From: Bacillota bacterium
GTDB lineage: Bacteria; Bacillota; Clostridia; Christensenellales; Aristaeellaceae
Length of the DNA: 59,219 nucleotides
Reading direction: 5' to 3'
Assembly: GCA_023460055.1 (NCBI GenBank)
Contig: JAEWRJ010000062.1
Coordinates: forward strand, 1-59,219
The notes under the pieces are model-generated. The model was not told the origin of the DNA. It was given only the letters and a program-made list of their open reading frames with translations, and did not search any database. Both the position numbers and the translations under genes were made by a program. This document shows positions 33,655-42,389 of the stretch, in pieces. Every line of letters starts with the position of its first letter. Position 1 is the first letter of the stretch.

Positions 33655-36600
33655 TTGAAAAGAGTAGCCGGCGGCTTCGTAGCCTTGATCCTGTTGTTGG
33701 TTCTCGTTTTTTTAGGGACAAAATCGTATTTTTTCTCTATAGGCTATAAGCAGCCGGTTTTTGAGGATGAGCGCGGGATCCGCTATATTTCCCGCGTTGT
33801 GGATAAAACCTTTCAAATACTGGACTCGCAGGGAGAATGGAAGGACAGCTTTCTTGCCGGCGTGAACATCGGCCTCGGCATACCCGGCGCGTTTCCGGGG
33901 GAGTATGCTATTGGCCAGGAGACCTACTTTGAATGGTTCACGCAGATCGCTCATATGGGATCCAACACGATCCGGGTTTACACGCCCCAAACACCGGGGT
34001 TTATCAGGCCCTATACGAGTATAACCGCCTGGCTGCCACGCCGCTGTACCTGCTGCAGGGAATCTATATGGATGAAAGCGATGTGATGCGCTACAGTGAT
34101 GTGTTTGCGCCCGGCTCTATCGCTATCAGGGATATGCGCCAGGATATCATCGATTGCATCAACATGCTGCACGGCAACGCGGTCATCAGCGAAAAAATCG
34201 GCAAGGCATCCGGCGTGTACAGGTATGATGTATCCGATTACGTGATCGGGTGGATACTGGGCATAGAGTGCGAGGCGCATCTGGTCGAGGGAACGAAACT
34301 GGCGCATCCTGAGATGACCTCCTTTGAAGGGGAGTATGTATACGCGAAGGATGTAAGCCCTTTTGAGGTCTTCGTCGCGCAGATGAAGGAACTGGCTATT
34401 GCCTACGAAACCGAAAATTACCGCATGCAGCGCCCTGTCGCGTTCAGCAACTGGCCGACCACCGATCCTTTGAAGCATCCCAATGAGCCCTATCCTGAAG
34501 AAGACTCTATGGAAATCGATGTTGATCAGATCAAGGCAAAGCCATCTTTTGCCCCGGGCTTCTTCGCGTCGTATCACGTATATCCATATTATCCCGATTT
34601 TTTGAATTTCCCCTCAGACGATCCCCAGACCGATGCCAACCCCTACCTTGCCTATTTGAAAAGGCTGGTGGAGCACCATCGCATGCCTGTGATCATTTCT
34701 GAGTTCGGCCTGCCTTCCTCGCGCGGCGTTACGAACATCAATTACCTGACCGGACTGAATCAGGGCGGACATTCAGAACAGGCGCAGGGCAAAGGCCTGA
34801 TCAGCATGCTGGATGATATCCATGCCTCCGGCTGCATGGGCGGCATCGTGTTCTCCTGGCAGGATGAGTGGTTTAAGCGTTCCTGGAATACGATGGATGT
34901 TGACGACCCCAACACCAGACCGCATTGGCATAATGTCCAGTCCAGCGAGGTCAACTTTGGCCTGACTGCCTTCAAGGCTTTTCCTTCCATCCAAATTGAC
35001 GGGCAGGGGGATGACTGGAAGGGGGCAGCCGCGATTGGTGAAGGCTTGCTTGCTCAGTGGGATGAATCCTATCTCTACCTGCGCGTGGAGGGGGAGGATG
35101 TTTTAGGGCAGAAGTTCCTCATCCCCATCGATATCATCGCGGGGCAGGGCAGCGGGTTTACGGCCGGCGCGCGTTTTGAGCGCGCGGCTGATTATCTGCT
35201 GGTACTGGACGGGAAAGAGAATACGCGCCTGCTGATCGATCCTTACTATAACGCGGAATACAAGCTATATGGCAAGCTGGTATTCGATCCCGATGAACTG
35301 GCTGCTTATGAGCATACCGGTACCGGCGAGTTCAGGCTCGTACGGCAAGTGATCAGCCGCGCGCTGAAGATGCCTTTGGCGGGGCAGGTGATCGCCCCGC
35401 AGCTGGTTGATACGGGCAAGCTGGTCTACGGCATATCCAACCCGGACAGCGAGGCCCTCAATTCATCGGGGGATTTCTACGCGGGGGATGGGTTTGCGGA
35501 GATCCGCATCCCCTGGATGCTGCTGAACTTCGCCGATCCCTCCTCAGGCGAGATATTGGGAAATCTTCACAGTAATCAACAGATTGCGTTTCAGACTATC
35601 AAAGAGCTGTACATCGGACTGGGCAGGGAAGACGGCAGCGAGCCGATCCCCATGCGGCCCTTTGAGCTGCCTTCCTGGAAGGGGCTGAGCTGGACGCAGC
35701 GGATGAAAAGCTCCTACGATATGATCGCTGAAGCATTCCCCCGGTACGCGACCTATCCGCTGGGCAGCGACGCGCAGATGCAAAGAGCCAGACAATTGGG
35801 CGACACCCGCCTGCTGCACGTCCGCCTGGAACATATGCTGGCGGCGACGGATCTTGTAATAATTTTACTGGGTCTGTCAGTGTTGCTTGCCCTGTACCTG
35901 TTCTTTGTTCTGGTGGCTGTGAATATCCGCTTGAATATCATGGCTGCCAAACACCGGCGGGAATGGGATCATCTGCGCGGCATCATGTGGCTGACGGGGG
36001 AAGAGATAGACAAAAGGATTCATCAAAGCTTTCTGTGCTCAACTTCCGGCCTTGATCTGCTCAGCCAGTTCCTGACCAAAGAATGCAGCTGGGAAAGCGG
36101 GGCGCTTCTCATCCAGGCGCTTCGGCACGGCAGGTATGAGCAATGCATGCTGAAATTAATGAAGACCAAAGATGTTCAGATGATAACGCTGGTCATCCGG
36201 GTCGCGGGCCAGCTGCGCCTGAAGCATTACGAATACTATATCCTGGAGAAAATGGCCGCGCACAAGGATAACCCCGAGCTGCTGTACGCCGGCCTCCTGT
36301 CCCTGTCCCTGATGGGCAGGCGCGCAAGCCTGCTGCACCCGTGCGAGCAGCCCGACTACACCAGGGACTTGTCTTTTCGCAGCCTGAAAGAGATATTTGC
36401 CGTCTACTCAGGGGATAAGGCCGGCTTGTTCAAAGACCTGCTGGGTTCATCCGATCCCTATGTGCGGCGCATAGCCATCAAAGATATCGGTGATCAAGTC
36501 CTCATGGATCTGGCGGACGCCTTGCTGCCCATGATGGATACAGAGGATGCCAACCTGCGTGGTGACCTGATCCGAACCTTCGGTCAGCTGCGGTTCGCTC

Positions 36601-36896
36601 CCGCGGGGCAAAGAATTTCTGATTTTATGCAGAATCCTGATTGGACGATCCGAAACGCCGCCGTGATGGCGCTGGCGGCCATTGACGCAAGGCAGTACCT
36701 GCCCAGCCTCATACTGGGGCTGAAGGATAGGGAATGGTGGGTGCGTTACAACAGCGCGAAGGAACTGCGTGACCGTATCCCGGCGGATGAGTTGCAGGCG
36801 ATGATCCCCGGTCTTCAGGACCGTTTTGCCGTCGAGATCCTGCGCTATACCCTGGAAGAAAAAAGGCTGATGGAGAAGAGGGGAGCGGATTCATGA
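33655..36896 (+). pseudogene. Membrane protein with extracellular GH-A-type glycosidase domain and cytoplasmic HEAT repeats; frame broken once near 34 kb
   Basis: Two frames join near 33975-34005: the first carries a TTG start, an N-terminal membrane anchor (residues ~5-24) and the start of a TIM-barrel ('VNIGLGIPGAFPGEYAIGQETYFEWFTQIAHMGSNTIRVYTP'); the second resumes at 'YQALYEYNRLAATPLYLLQGIYMDE'. Joined length is ~1080 residues. Barrel features include 'VIGWILGIECEAHLVEG' and the putative nucleophile in 'PVIISEFGLPSSRG', followed by a beta-rich domain, a membrane segment (~730-755, 'LVIILLGLSVLLALYLFFVLVAV') and five or so HEAT repeats at the C-terminus. The shift lies in the CCCC-AAACACC-GGGG tract and could be a sequencing error. 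ATGA overlap with the glycosyltransferase implies they function together. Confidence 0.75.
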
Positions 36897-38314
36897 GGTC
36901 GATCGCGATCAAGGTGCTTTTGGGCATTGATTATCTGGCGCTTGCCTATATGATCAGCATCACGTTCACCTATTTTCTGCAGCTTGGTTTCGTCGCGAAG
37001 GAACTGAAGAATTATGTCAAATACCTGCGCTTTTCCGATTACCGCAGGTACATCAACTCAAGCAACATGATTCCCGTGTCGCTGATGGTCCCCGCTTACA
37101 ATGAAGAGGCCACCATCCTGGAAACGATCAAGAACCTCTTGAAGCTCGATTATCCGGAGTATGAGGTGATCGTGATCAATGACGGCTCAAAGGACGATAC
37201 ACTGAAGCTGCTGCTGGAGCATTACCGGATGACGCCCATAGAGCAGCCTTACAAGAAGTCTGTGCCCAACAAGTCCGTGCGCCAGGTATACCGTACGGCC
37301 ATGCACAGCAACCTGATCGTGGTGGACAAGGAAAATGGCGGCAAAGCTGACGCGCTCAACGCCGGCATCAACTTCTCGCGCTATCCGGTGGTGGTGTCCA
37401 TGGACGCGGATTCAGTTCTGGAAAAGGATGCCCTGATCCACATCCTGATCCCCTTTCTCAAGGACAGCAAAGTTGTGGCGGTCGGCGGCGTGGTACGTAT
37501 TTCCAGCGGCTGCGTCATCAAGGACGGAGATATCATTGAGATCAATCTGCCCAAGAGCGTGCTGGGGAAACTGCAGACGGTGGAATACCTGCGGTCCTTC
37601 TTCACGGGGCGTATAGGCGCCGCGGCCATGGATATGCTGCTGATCATCTCCGGCGCGTTCGGGGCCTTCCGCAAAGAGGTTCTGATCCGCGTCGGGGGCT
37701 ATACCACAGATTGCATCGGCGAGGATATGGAAGTTGTTGTCAAGGTGCACCGGGAAATGCGCAAGGCGGGCATGCCGTATAAAATCAGCTTCCTTCCCGA
37801 CCCCATCTGCTGGACGCAGCCGCCCGAAAACCTCAAGGACATTTATATGCAACGCAAGCGCTGGCAGATCGGGCTGATCAATGTGCTGCTCCGCCACAAG
37901 GACATGGTTTTCAACCCCGAATATGGAAAGACCGGTATGGTTATGCTGCCTTATTACTGGATATTCGAGTTCATCGGCCCTATCTTTGAAACGCTGGGGT
38001 ATCTGGTCATTCCCCTGTCCTGGTGGCTGGGCATTGTCAACTGGACTTTCATGGCCTTGTTCTTCCTGTTGGTGGTCATGGTCGGCCTTATTCTTTCATT
38101 AGGGGCCATTATGCAGGAAAGCTTCGCGATGCGCAAATTTCCCAAAGTCAGCCATGTGCTGACACTGACCGCTTACGCTGTGCTTGATAATTTCGGCTTC
38201 CGTCAGTTCAATACGGTCATCCGCTTCATCGGCTTTTTAATGTACCAAAAGGACAAGAACTCCTGGGGGGCCATGAAGCGCAAGCAGTTTTCCGCTGAAT
38301 CAGAGCAGAAATAA
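36893..38314 (+). CDS. Processive family 2 glycosyltransferase (membrane polysaccharide synthase type)
   Basis: 473 residues; ATG overlaps the upstream stop (ATGA). An N-terminal membrane segment is followed by a GT2 domain with 'VPAYNEE', 'VINDGSKDDT' (Asp97), 'MDADS' (171-173), 'IGEDMEVVVKVHREM' (277-278) and the processivity motif Q320-RK-R323-W324. Two to three C-terminal membrane segments follow ('YYWIFEFIGPIFETLGYLVIPLSWWLGIV', 'FMALFFLLVVMVGLILSLGAIM'). This is the layout of PgaC/hyaluronan-synthase-like enzymes that polymerise and extrude a beta-linked glycan. The coupled glycosidase-HEAT protein may trim or regulate the polymer. Product unknown. Confidence 0.9.
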   Translation: MRSIAIKVLLGIDYLALAYMISITFTYFLQLGFVAKELKNYVKYLRFSDYRRYINSSNMIPVSLMVPAYNEEATILETIKNLLKLDYPEYEVIVINDGSKDDTLKLLLEHYRMTPIEQPYKKSVPNKSVRQVYRTAMHSNLIVVDKENGGKADALNAGINFSRYPVVVSMDADSVLEKDALIHILIPFLKDSKVVAVGGVVRISSGCVIKDGDIIEINLPKSVLGKLQTVEYLRSFFTGRIGAAAMDMLLIISGAFGAFRKEVLIRVGGYTTDCIGEDMEVVVKVHREMRKAGMPYKISFLPDPICWTQPPENLKDIYMQRKRWQIGLINVLLRHKDMVFNPEYGKTGMVMLPYYWIFEFIGPIFETLGYLVIPLSWWLGIVNWTFMALFFLLVVMVGLILSLGAIMQESFAMRKFPKVSHVLTLTAYAVLDNFGFRQFNTVIRFIGFLMYQKDKNSWGAMKRKQFSAESEQK

Positions 38315-38375
38315 CGATCGAAGAAAGCCGCTCGTGATGCTGAGCGGCAAATAGGCTTCGTCAACAACGGAAAAC

Positions 38376-38420
38376 CAGAGTCCATGCAGTTTCTGACGCG
38401 CTGCGTGGCTCTGTTTTTTT
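38376..38420 (+). terminator. Intrinsic terminator after the glycosyltransferase gene
   Basis: Stem CAGAG-CCA-GCAG paired with CTGC-TGG-CTCTG (two small mismatches), then seven T. A smaller hairpin GCCGCTC/GAGCGGC precedes it at 38327-38348. The 310-bp gap to the next gene holds these, the operator and the promoter listed next. Confidence 0.8.
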
Positions 38421-38460
38421 ACTTCTGCCGCCTCCGGATGATGGCTACATGAATTTTAAT

Positions 38461-38495
38461 ATGTTCAACAAATGAAAAAATATGTTGAACAAATG
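38461..38495 (+). promoter_or_regulatory. Paired operator-like direct repeat upstream of the DUF1446 operon
   Basis: Two 14-bp copies, ATGTTCAACAAATG and ATGTTGAACAAATG, are spaced 21 bp start to start (two helical turns). Each contains a near-palindromic TGTTSAACA core. They end 12 bp before the -35 box. The GntR-type regulator encoded in the operon is the obvious candidate to bind here, though the site is not a typical GntR GT-N-AC operator. Confidence 0.65.
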
Positions 38496-38507
38496 TTTTC
38501 AAACCCA

Positions 38508-38536
38508 TTGACACCCGTTTGTGAAGAATATATAAT
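38508..38536 (+). promoter_or_regulatory. Consensus sigma-A promoter of the DUF1446/ADP-ribosylglycohydrolase operon
   Basis: TTGACA, 17-bp spacer, TATAAT, the strongest promoter match in the window. The start codon lies ~88 bp downstream. Confidence 0.9.
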
Positions 38537-38624
38537 TCGGTCAGATAACGTCGATTATGTACGGTTTTTGACGTTTAGGTCGCGGTTATGAGCTAATCGC
38601 GATGAAAACTTTGGGAGGCGCAGA

Positions 38625-39980
38625 TTGTTAACCACCATCATATCGCCCTGCGGGATACTGGGCTACGGCTTTCCTGAGGAATCGCTGCATAAGGCGATGA
38701 CCTGTCAGCCTGACGCGATCATTGTGGACGCGGGCAGCACGGACGCGGGCCCGCACAAGCTGGGCGCGGGGGTGGCTATCGTCAGCAGGCAGGCTACGAA
38801 AATAGACCTTTTCCGCCTGATGGCAGCTGCGAGATCGGCGGGTATCCCTTTGATCGTCGGGTCCTCCGGCGGCTCGGGCGCTGAGAAGCATACGCGCTGG
38901 ACGCTTGAGATCGTGGAAGAGATCGCGCGGGAGATGGCGTGGCCGGCGAAGATCGCCGTGATATTTGCCGATATCTCAAAGGAAGACATCCGCCGGGCGC
39001 GCGGCGAGGGGCGGATCGATAAGATGAGCCCCAACGTTCCCGAGCTGACGGATGAGGCGCTTGAAAAGACAAACGGCGTTGTGGCGCAGATGGGCGTGGA
39101 GCCTGTCATCGAGGCGCTGAAGGCCGGGCCGGATATCATTCTGTGCGGGCGCGCCTATGACCCAGCCCCCTTTGCCGCCTTTGGCATCATGCGCGGGCAT
39201 GACCCGGCGCTGTGCCAGCATATGGGCAAGATACTCGAATGCGGCGCGCTGTGCGCGGAACCGGGCACGGCCAAGGATGTCATTCTGGGCCGGCTTAATG
39301 ACACGGGCTTTGAAGTCTGGCCGGCGAATGAAGCAAGGCAGTGCACTATCACCAGCGTCGCGGCGCATACATTTTATGAAAAGAGCCACCCCACTATTCT
39401 TAAGGGGCCCGGCATCCAGATGGACCTGAGCGGCTGCCGCTTCACCCAGGCGGCTCCGGGGCGGGTGCGCGTAGAGGGCAGCAAGATGATCCATACGCCC
39501 TATACCATCAAGCTGGAGGGCGCGCGGCTTTCCGCCTACCGCACCTTTGTGCTGGCGGGCATACGCGACCCTCTGCTGATAAGCATCCTCGATCAGGTGG
39601 AGGAGGAAGTCGTGAAAAGCGTCGACGCTTACTACGGCGGCCTGCCTGGGGATGTGCAAATCAACTTTTATCACTACGGCAAGGACGCGGTCATGGGACC
39701 GCTGGAGCCTACACCTCATGCCGGGCATGAGATCGGCCTGATGTTTGAAGTCATCGCGCCTTCGCAGGAGACGGCAAACGCCATATGCGCGTCCGTACGC
39801 TCCACCTATCTTCATTACGGCTACCCCGGGCGCAAGTCCACCGCCGGCAACCTGGCCTTTCCCTTCGCACCCAGCGATATCAGCTTCGGCCCTGTGTACG
39901 AGTTCAGCGTATACCACCTGATGCGCGTGGATGATCCCTGCAGGCATTTCCCCGTGACGCTCAAAGAGGTGAAGATATGA
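38625..39980 (+). CDS. AtuA-like (DUF1446) family protein
   Basis: 451 residues with a TTG start 6-7 bp behind GGGAGG. The family pattern is strong: 'ISPCGILGYGFPEESLHKAMTCQPDAIIVDAGSTDAGPHKLG', 'GIPLIVGSSGGSGAEKHTRWTLEIVEEIAREM', 'GADIILCGRAYDPAPFAAFGI'-like and 'VLEGGARLSAYRTFVLAGIRDP'-like segments. AtuA was first linked to acyclic terpene catabolism in Pseudomonas, but the chemical role of DUF1446 is not settled and most relatives lie in other operons. Here it is first in an operon with a sugar-type importer and two ADP-ribosylglycohydrolase-fold proteins. Overlaps the DUF4387 gene (ATGA). Confidence 0.88.
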   Translation: MLTTIISPCGILGYGFPEESLHKAMTCQPDAIIVDAGSTDAGPHKLGAGVAIVSRQATKIDLFRLMAAARSAGIPLIVGSSGGSGAEKHTRWTLEIVEEIAREMAWPAKIAVIFADISKEDIRRARGEGRIDKMSPNVPELTDEALEKTNGVVAQMGVEPVIEALKAGPDIILCGRAYDPAPFAAFGIMRGHDPALCQHMGKILECGALCAEPGTAKDVILGRLNDTGFEVWPANEARQCTITSVAAHTFYEKSHPTILKGPGIQMDLSGCRFTQAAPGRVRVEGSKMIHTPYTIKLEGARLSAYRTFVLAGIRDPLLISILDQVEEEVVKSVDAYYGGLPGDVQINFYHYGKDAVMGPLEPTPHAGHEIGLMFEVIAPSQETANAICASVRSTYLHYGYPGRKSTAGNLAFPFAPSDISFGPVYEFSVYHLMRVDDPCRHFPVTLKEVKI

Positions 39981-40288
39981 CGAGGCTTTGTGACCTGGCG
40001 AAGATCCTGCGCAGCAAAAACAGCGGCCCCTTTGAACTGACCATCGACATTTTCCTGCCTGATGAAGCGAGCTACCGCCGGGTGCTGTCATCGGGGATGC
40101 TGACTGCGGAAGCTGTTTCCCGGCTTTACCGCGTTCCTTTGGAAAGCATCTGCGCGGTCGCGCACATGGACGCTGCCTGGGGCATCAAGATCACCATGCT
40201 GCGCATGACACCCTCGGGCACTGTGGCAGACCGCGATGTATACGGCGCGCAGCAGGTTGCCCCGCTGATGGACCTGATGATTCCATAA
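39977..40288 (+). CDS. DUF4387-family protein, partner of DUF1446
   Basis: 103 residues, one compact domain: 'LAKILRSKNSGPFELTIDIFLPDEASYRRVLSSGMLTAEAVSRLYRV...VAHMDAAWGIKITMLRMTPSGTVADRDVYGAQQVAPLMDL'. DUF4387 almost always follows DUF1446, and in some proteins the two are fused, which implies a complex or a shared reaction. ATGA overlap supports coupled translation. No catalytic motif is known to me for this family. Confidence 0.85.
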   Translation: MTRLCDLAKILRSKNSGPFELTIDIFLPDEASYRRVLSSGMLTAEAVSRLYRVPLESICAVAHMDAAWGIKITMLRMTPSGTVADRDVYGAQQVAPLMDLMIP

Positions 40289-40310
40289 CCTGTAAAGAGG
40301 AGGCGAGTCT

Positions 40311-41264
40311 GTGGATCAGATCTACACACCGAAAACCGTATCAAAGCGGCTCAAAGGCCCGGGCGGGCGCCTTCGCCGGGGGCTTCACACCCTGCGCCTT
40401 GACTGGGTCCTGTACGCGATGGTCCTGCCGACGATCCTGTACTTCGTTTTCTTCCGCGTCCTGCCGATCATCAACATGCGCCTGGCCTTCTTTACCTACA
40501 GCCGCAAGACAGCCTGGGAGTGGGCGGGGCTGAAATACTTCCAGCAGATATTTTCCACGCCCCTGTTCTTTGATATCCTTAAGAACACGCTGACCATCAG
40601 CTTTATGAAGTATGTGCTCCTTTTCCCCTTCTTTGTGCTGTTCGCGATCCTCTTGTCTGAGATGCGCCTGCAAAAAAGCAGAAAGATCGTTCAGGTGATC
40701 AGCTACCTGCCGCACTTTTTAAGCTGGGTCGTCATCGCGGGCATATGGATCAACTTCCTGTCCTACAGCGGCGCGGTCAGCGAGATTGTCCAGCTGTTTG
40801 GCGGCAGCGCAAAGAACTTTATGACGGATAAGGGTTCCATCCGCTGGATACTGTTCCTTTCAGAGGGCTGGCGCTCCATCGGCTGGGATTCGATCATCTA
40901 CTTCACGGCCATCATCACCATCAGCCCCTCCTTGTATGAGTCGGCCCAGATCGACGGGGCGAGCAGGCTGAATGTCATCCGCTATATCGTGCTGCCTGAG
41001 CTGGTTGCGCCAATGTCCACGATGTTTATATTGAACCTCGGCTATTTTATGAGCGCAGGCTTTGACCAGGTGCTCAACTTTTCAAACACGGCGGTCCAAA
41101 GCACGATCGACATTCTGGATACCTACATCTTCCGCATCGGCATTCAGAACGGACAGTATTCCCTGGCCAGCGCGGTCGGGCTGTTCAAGGGAATCGTCGG
41201 CATCGCGCTGGTGCTGAGCACCCATGTGGTCAGCAAGCGCGTCACCGGAGAAGGTGTTTGGTAA
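40311..41264 (+). CDS. ABC transporter permease, LplB/YtcP type
   Basis: 317 residues, GTG start 7 bp behind GAGGAGG. Six membrane segments and the EAA-type loop 'LYESAQIDGASRLNVIRYIVLPELVAPM'. The sequence 'VLPTILYFVFFRVLPIINMRLAFFTYSRKTAWEWAGLKYFQQIF' is typical of polysaccharide/aldotetraouronic-acid type importers (LplB). Works with the permease at 41437 and binding protein at 42390. No ATPase gene is present in the operon. A family B repeat begins at its stop codon. Confidence 0.92.
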   Translation: MDQIYTPKTVSKRLKGPGGRLRRGLHTLRLDWVLYAMVLPTILYFVFFRVLPIINMRLAFFTYSRKTAWEWAGLKYFQQIFSTPLFFDILKNTLTISFMKYVLLFPFFVLFAILLSEMRLQKSRKIVQVISYLPHFLSWVVIAGIWINFLSYSGAVSEIVQLFGGSAKNFMTDKGSIRWILFLSEGWRSIGWDSIIYFTAIITISPSLYESAQIDGASRLNVIRYIVLPELVAPMSTMFILNLGYFMSAGFDQVLNFSNTAVQSTIDILDTYIFRIGIQNGQYSLASAVGLFKGIVGIALVLSTHVVSKRVTGEGVW

Positions 41265-41424
41265 TGCTGACTCAAACCCTTACCACATCGTCGCGCCAGC
41301 TAATTTTGCCCGGTACTGTGTCACAGCAAGTTCGACGCAGCGCTGCTACGCCTTCACTTGCGCTCCTTGTCCCGAACCAAATTCCCCGCCGCTTTGGATG
41401 CGTTAATGTTTTTCGTCAGCATAA
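41262..41424. repeat. Family B repeat, copy 2, inserted between two permease genes
   Basis: 163 bp beginning at the TAA of the first permease. The left end TGCTGACTCAAACCC and right end (reverse strand TGCTGACGAAAAACATTAAC) form an imperfect ~25-bp terminal inverted repeat with about 19 matches. The centre has GACGCAGCGCTGCTACGCC. The ribosome-binding site of the second permease starts right at the right border. Confidence 0.75.
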
Positions 41425-41436
41425 GGAGATATTGAC

Positions 41437-42327
41437 ATGAAGAATACAAAAAACAGGCGCAGGATCACCTTGGGACAGGCCGTTCTGACGGGTTTGATGT
41501 TCCTTCTGGCGCTGACGATGCTGATACCCATTGTCAACATCATTGCCAACTCGTTTTCCGATCCTGCAAAAAGTCCCTACATGAGCGGCCTGCGCGTCAT
41601 CCCCGACGGTTTTTCGCTGCTCAACTACCAGATCGTGCTGTCCAACACCACGATCGTGCCGGCGCTTTTCAACTCCATCAAGATTACCGTGATCGGCACA
41701 GGGATCAATATCATGCTGACGATCATGGCGGCCTATGCCCTGACCAGGCCGCGGCTGATGTTCAAGAAGGCCATTATGGTGTTTTTGATCGCCATGATGC
41801 TCTTTGATCCCGGAACCGTGCCGGAGTACCTCACCATACGCGATCTGGGGCTGATGGGCAGCCAGTGGTCGGTGATTCTGGTCACCGCGGTCAGCGTCTA
41901 TTACCTGATCATCATGATGCGCTATTTTCAGGCTGTGCCCGCGGAAATATCTGACAGCGCCAGCATAGACGGCGCGGGGCACCTGCGGCTTCTGTTCTCC
42001 ATCGTGCTGCCGCTGGCCAAGGCCGGCATCGCGACGATCACCATGTTTTACGCCGTCGTGCGCTGGAATGAGTATTTCAGGGCAGGCATCTACATCACCA
42101 AGACCTCGCTGACGACGCTGCAGGTGATTCTGCGGCAGTATGTGGTGTCAAACGACACGGTCACGCTGATCGGGGATAAAAACGTCGGCAAGTATGTCAA
42201 CATCATCGATTACAACGCGCTTAAAAACGCGACGATCGTCGTCGCCATCGTGCCCATCCTGCTGCTGTATCCTTTTGTACTGAAGTATTACACCAAGGAT
42301 GTGCTGGCGGGCGGCGTAAAAGGGTAA
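41437..42327 (+). CDS. ABC transporter permease, LplC/MalG type
   Basis: 296 residues behind AAGGAG. Six membrane segments; EAA loop 'ISDSASIDGAGHLRLLFSIVLPLAKAGI'. The C-terminus 'LKYYTKDVLAGGVKG' is the usual LplC ending. Partner of the permease at 40311. Confidence 0.93.
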   Translation: MKNTKNRRRITLGQAVLTGLMFLLALTMLIPIVNIIANSFSDPAKSPYMSGLRVIPDGFSLLNYQIVLSNTTIVPALFNSIKITVIGTGINIMLTIMAAYALTRPRLMFKKAIMVFLIAMMLFDPGTVPEYLTIRDLGLMGSQWSVILVTAVSVYYLIIMMRYFQAVPAEISDSASIDGAGHLRLLFSIVLPLAKAGIATITMFYAVVRWNEYFRAGIYITKTSLTTLQVILRQYVVSNDTVTLIGDKNVGKYVNIIDYNALKNATIVVAIVPILLLYPFVLKYYTKDVLAGGVKG

Positions 42328-42389
42328 AGCTGTCTGCGCCCCTGGCGGAGACTCTTGATAAGCTCAAACTATATAAGGAGGAAACCTAC

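Noticed and set aside
38976..40091. 371-residue minus-strand frame opposite DUF1446
   Set aside because: Antisense shadow of a well-supported family protein.
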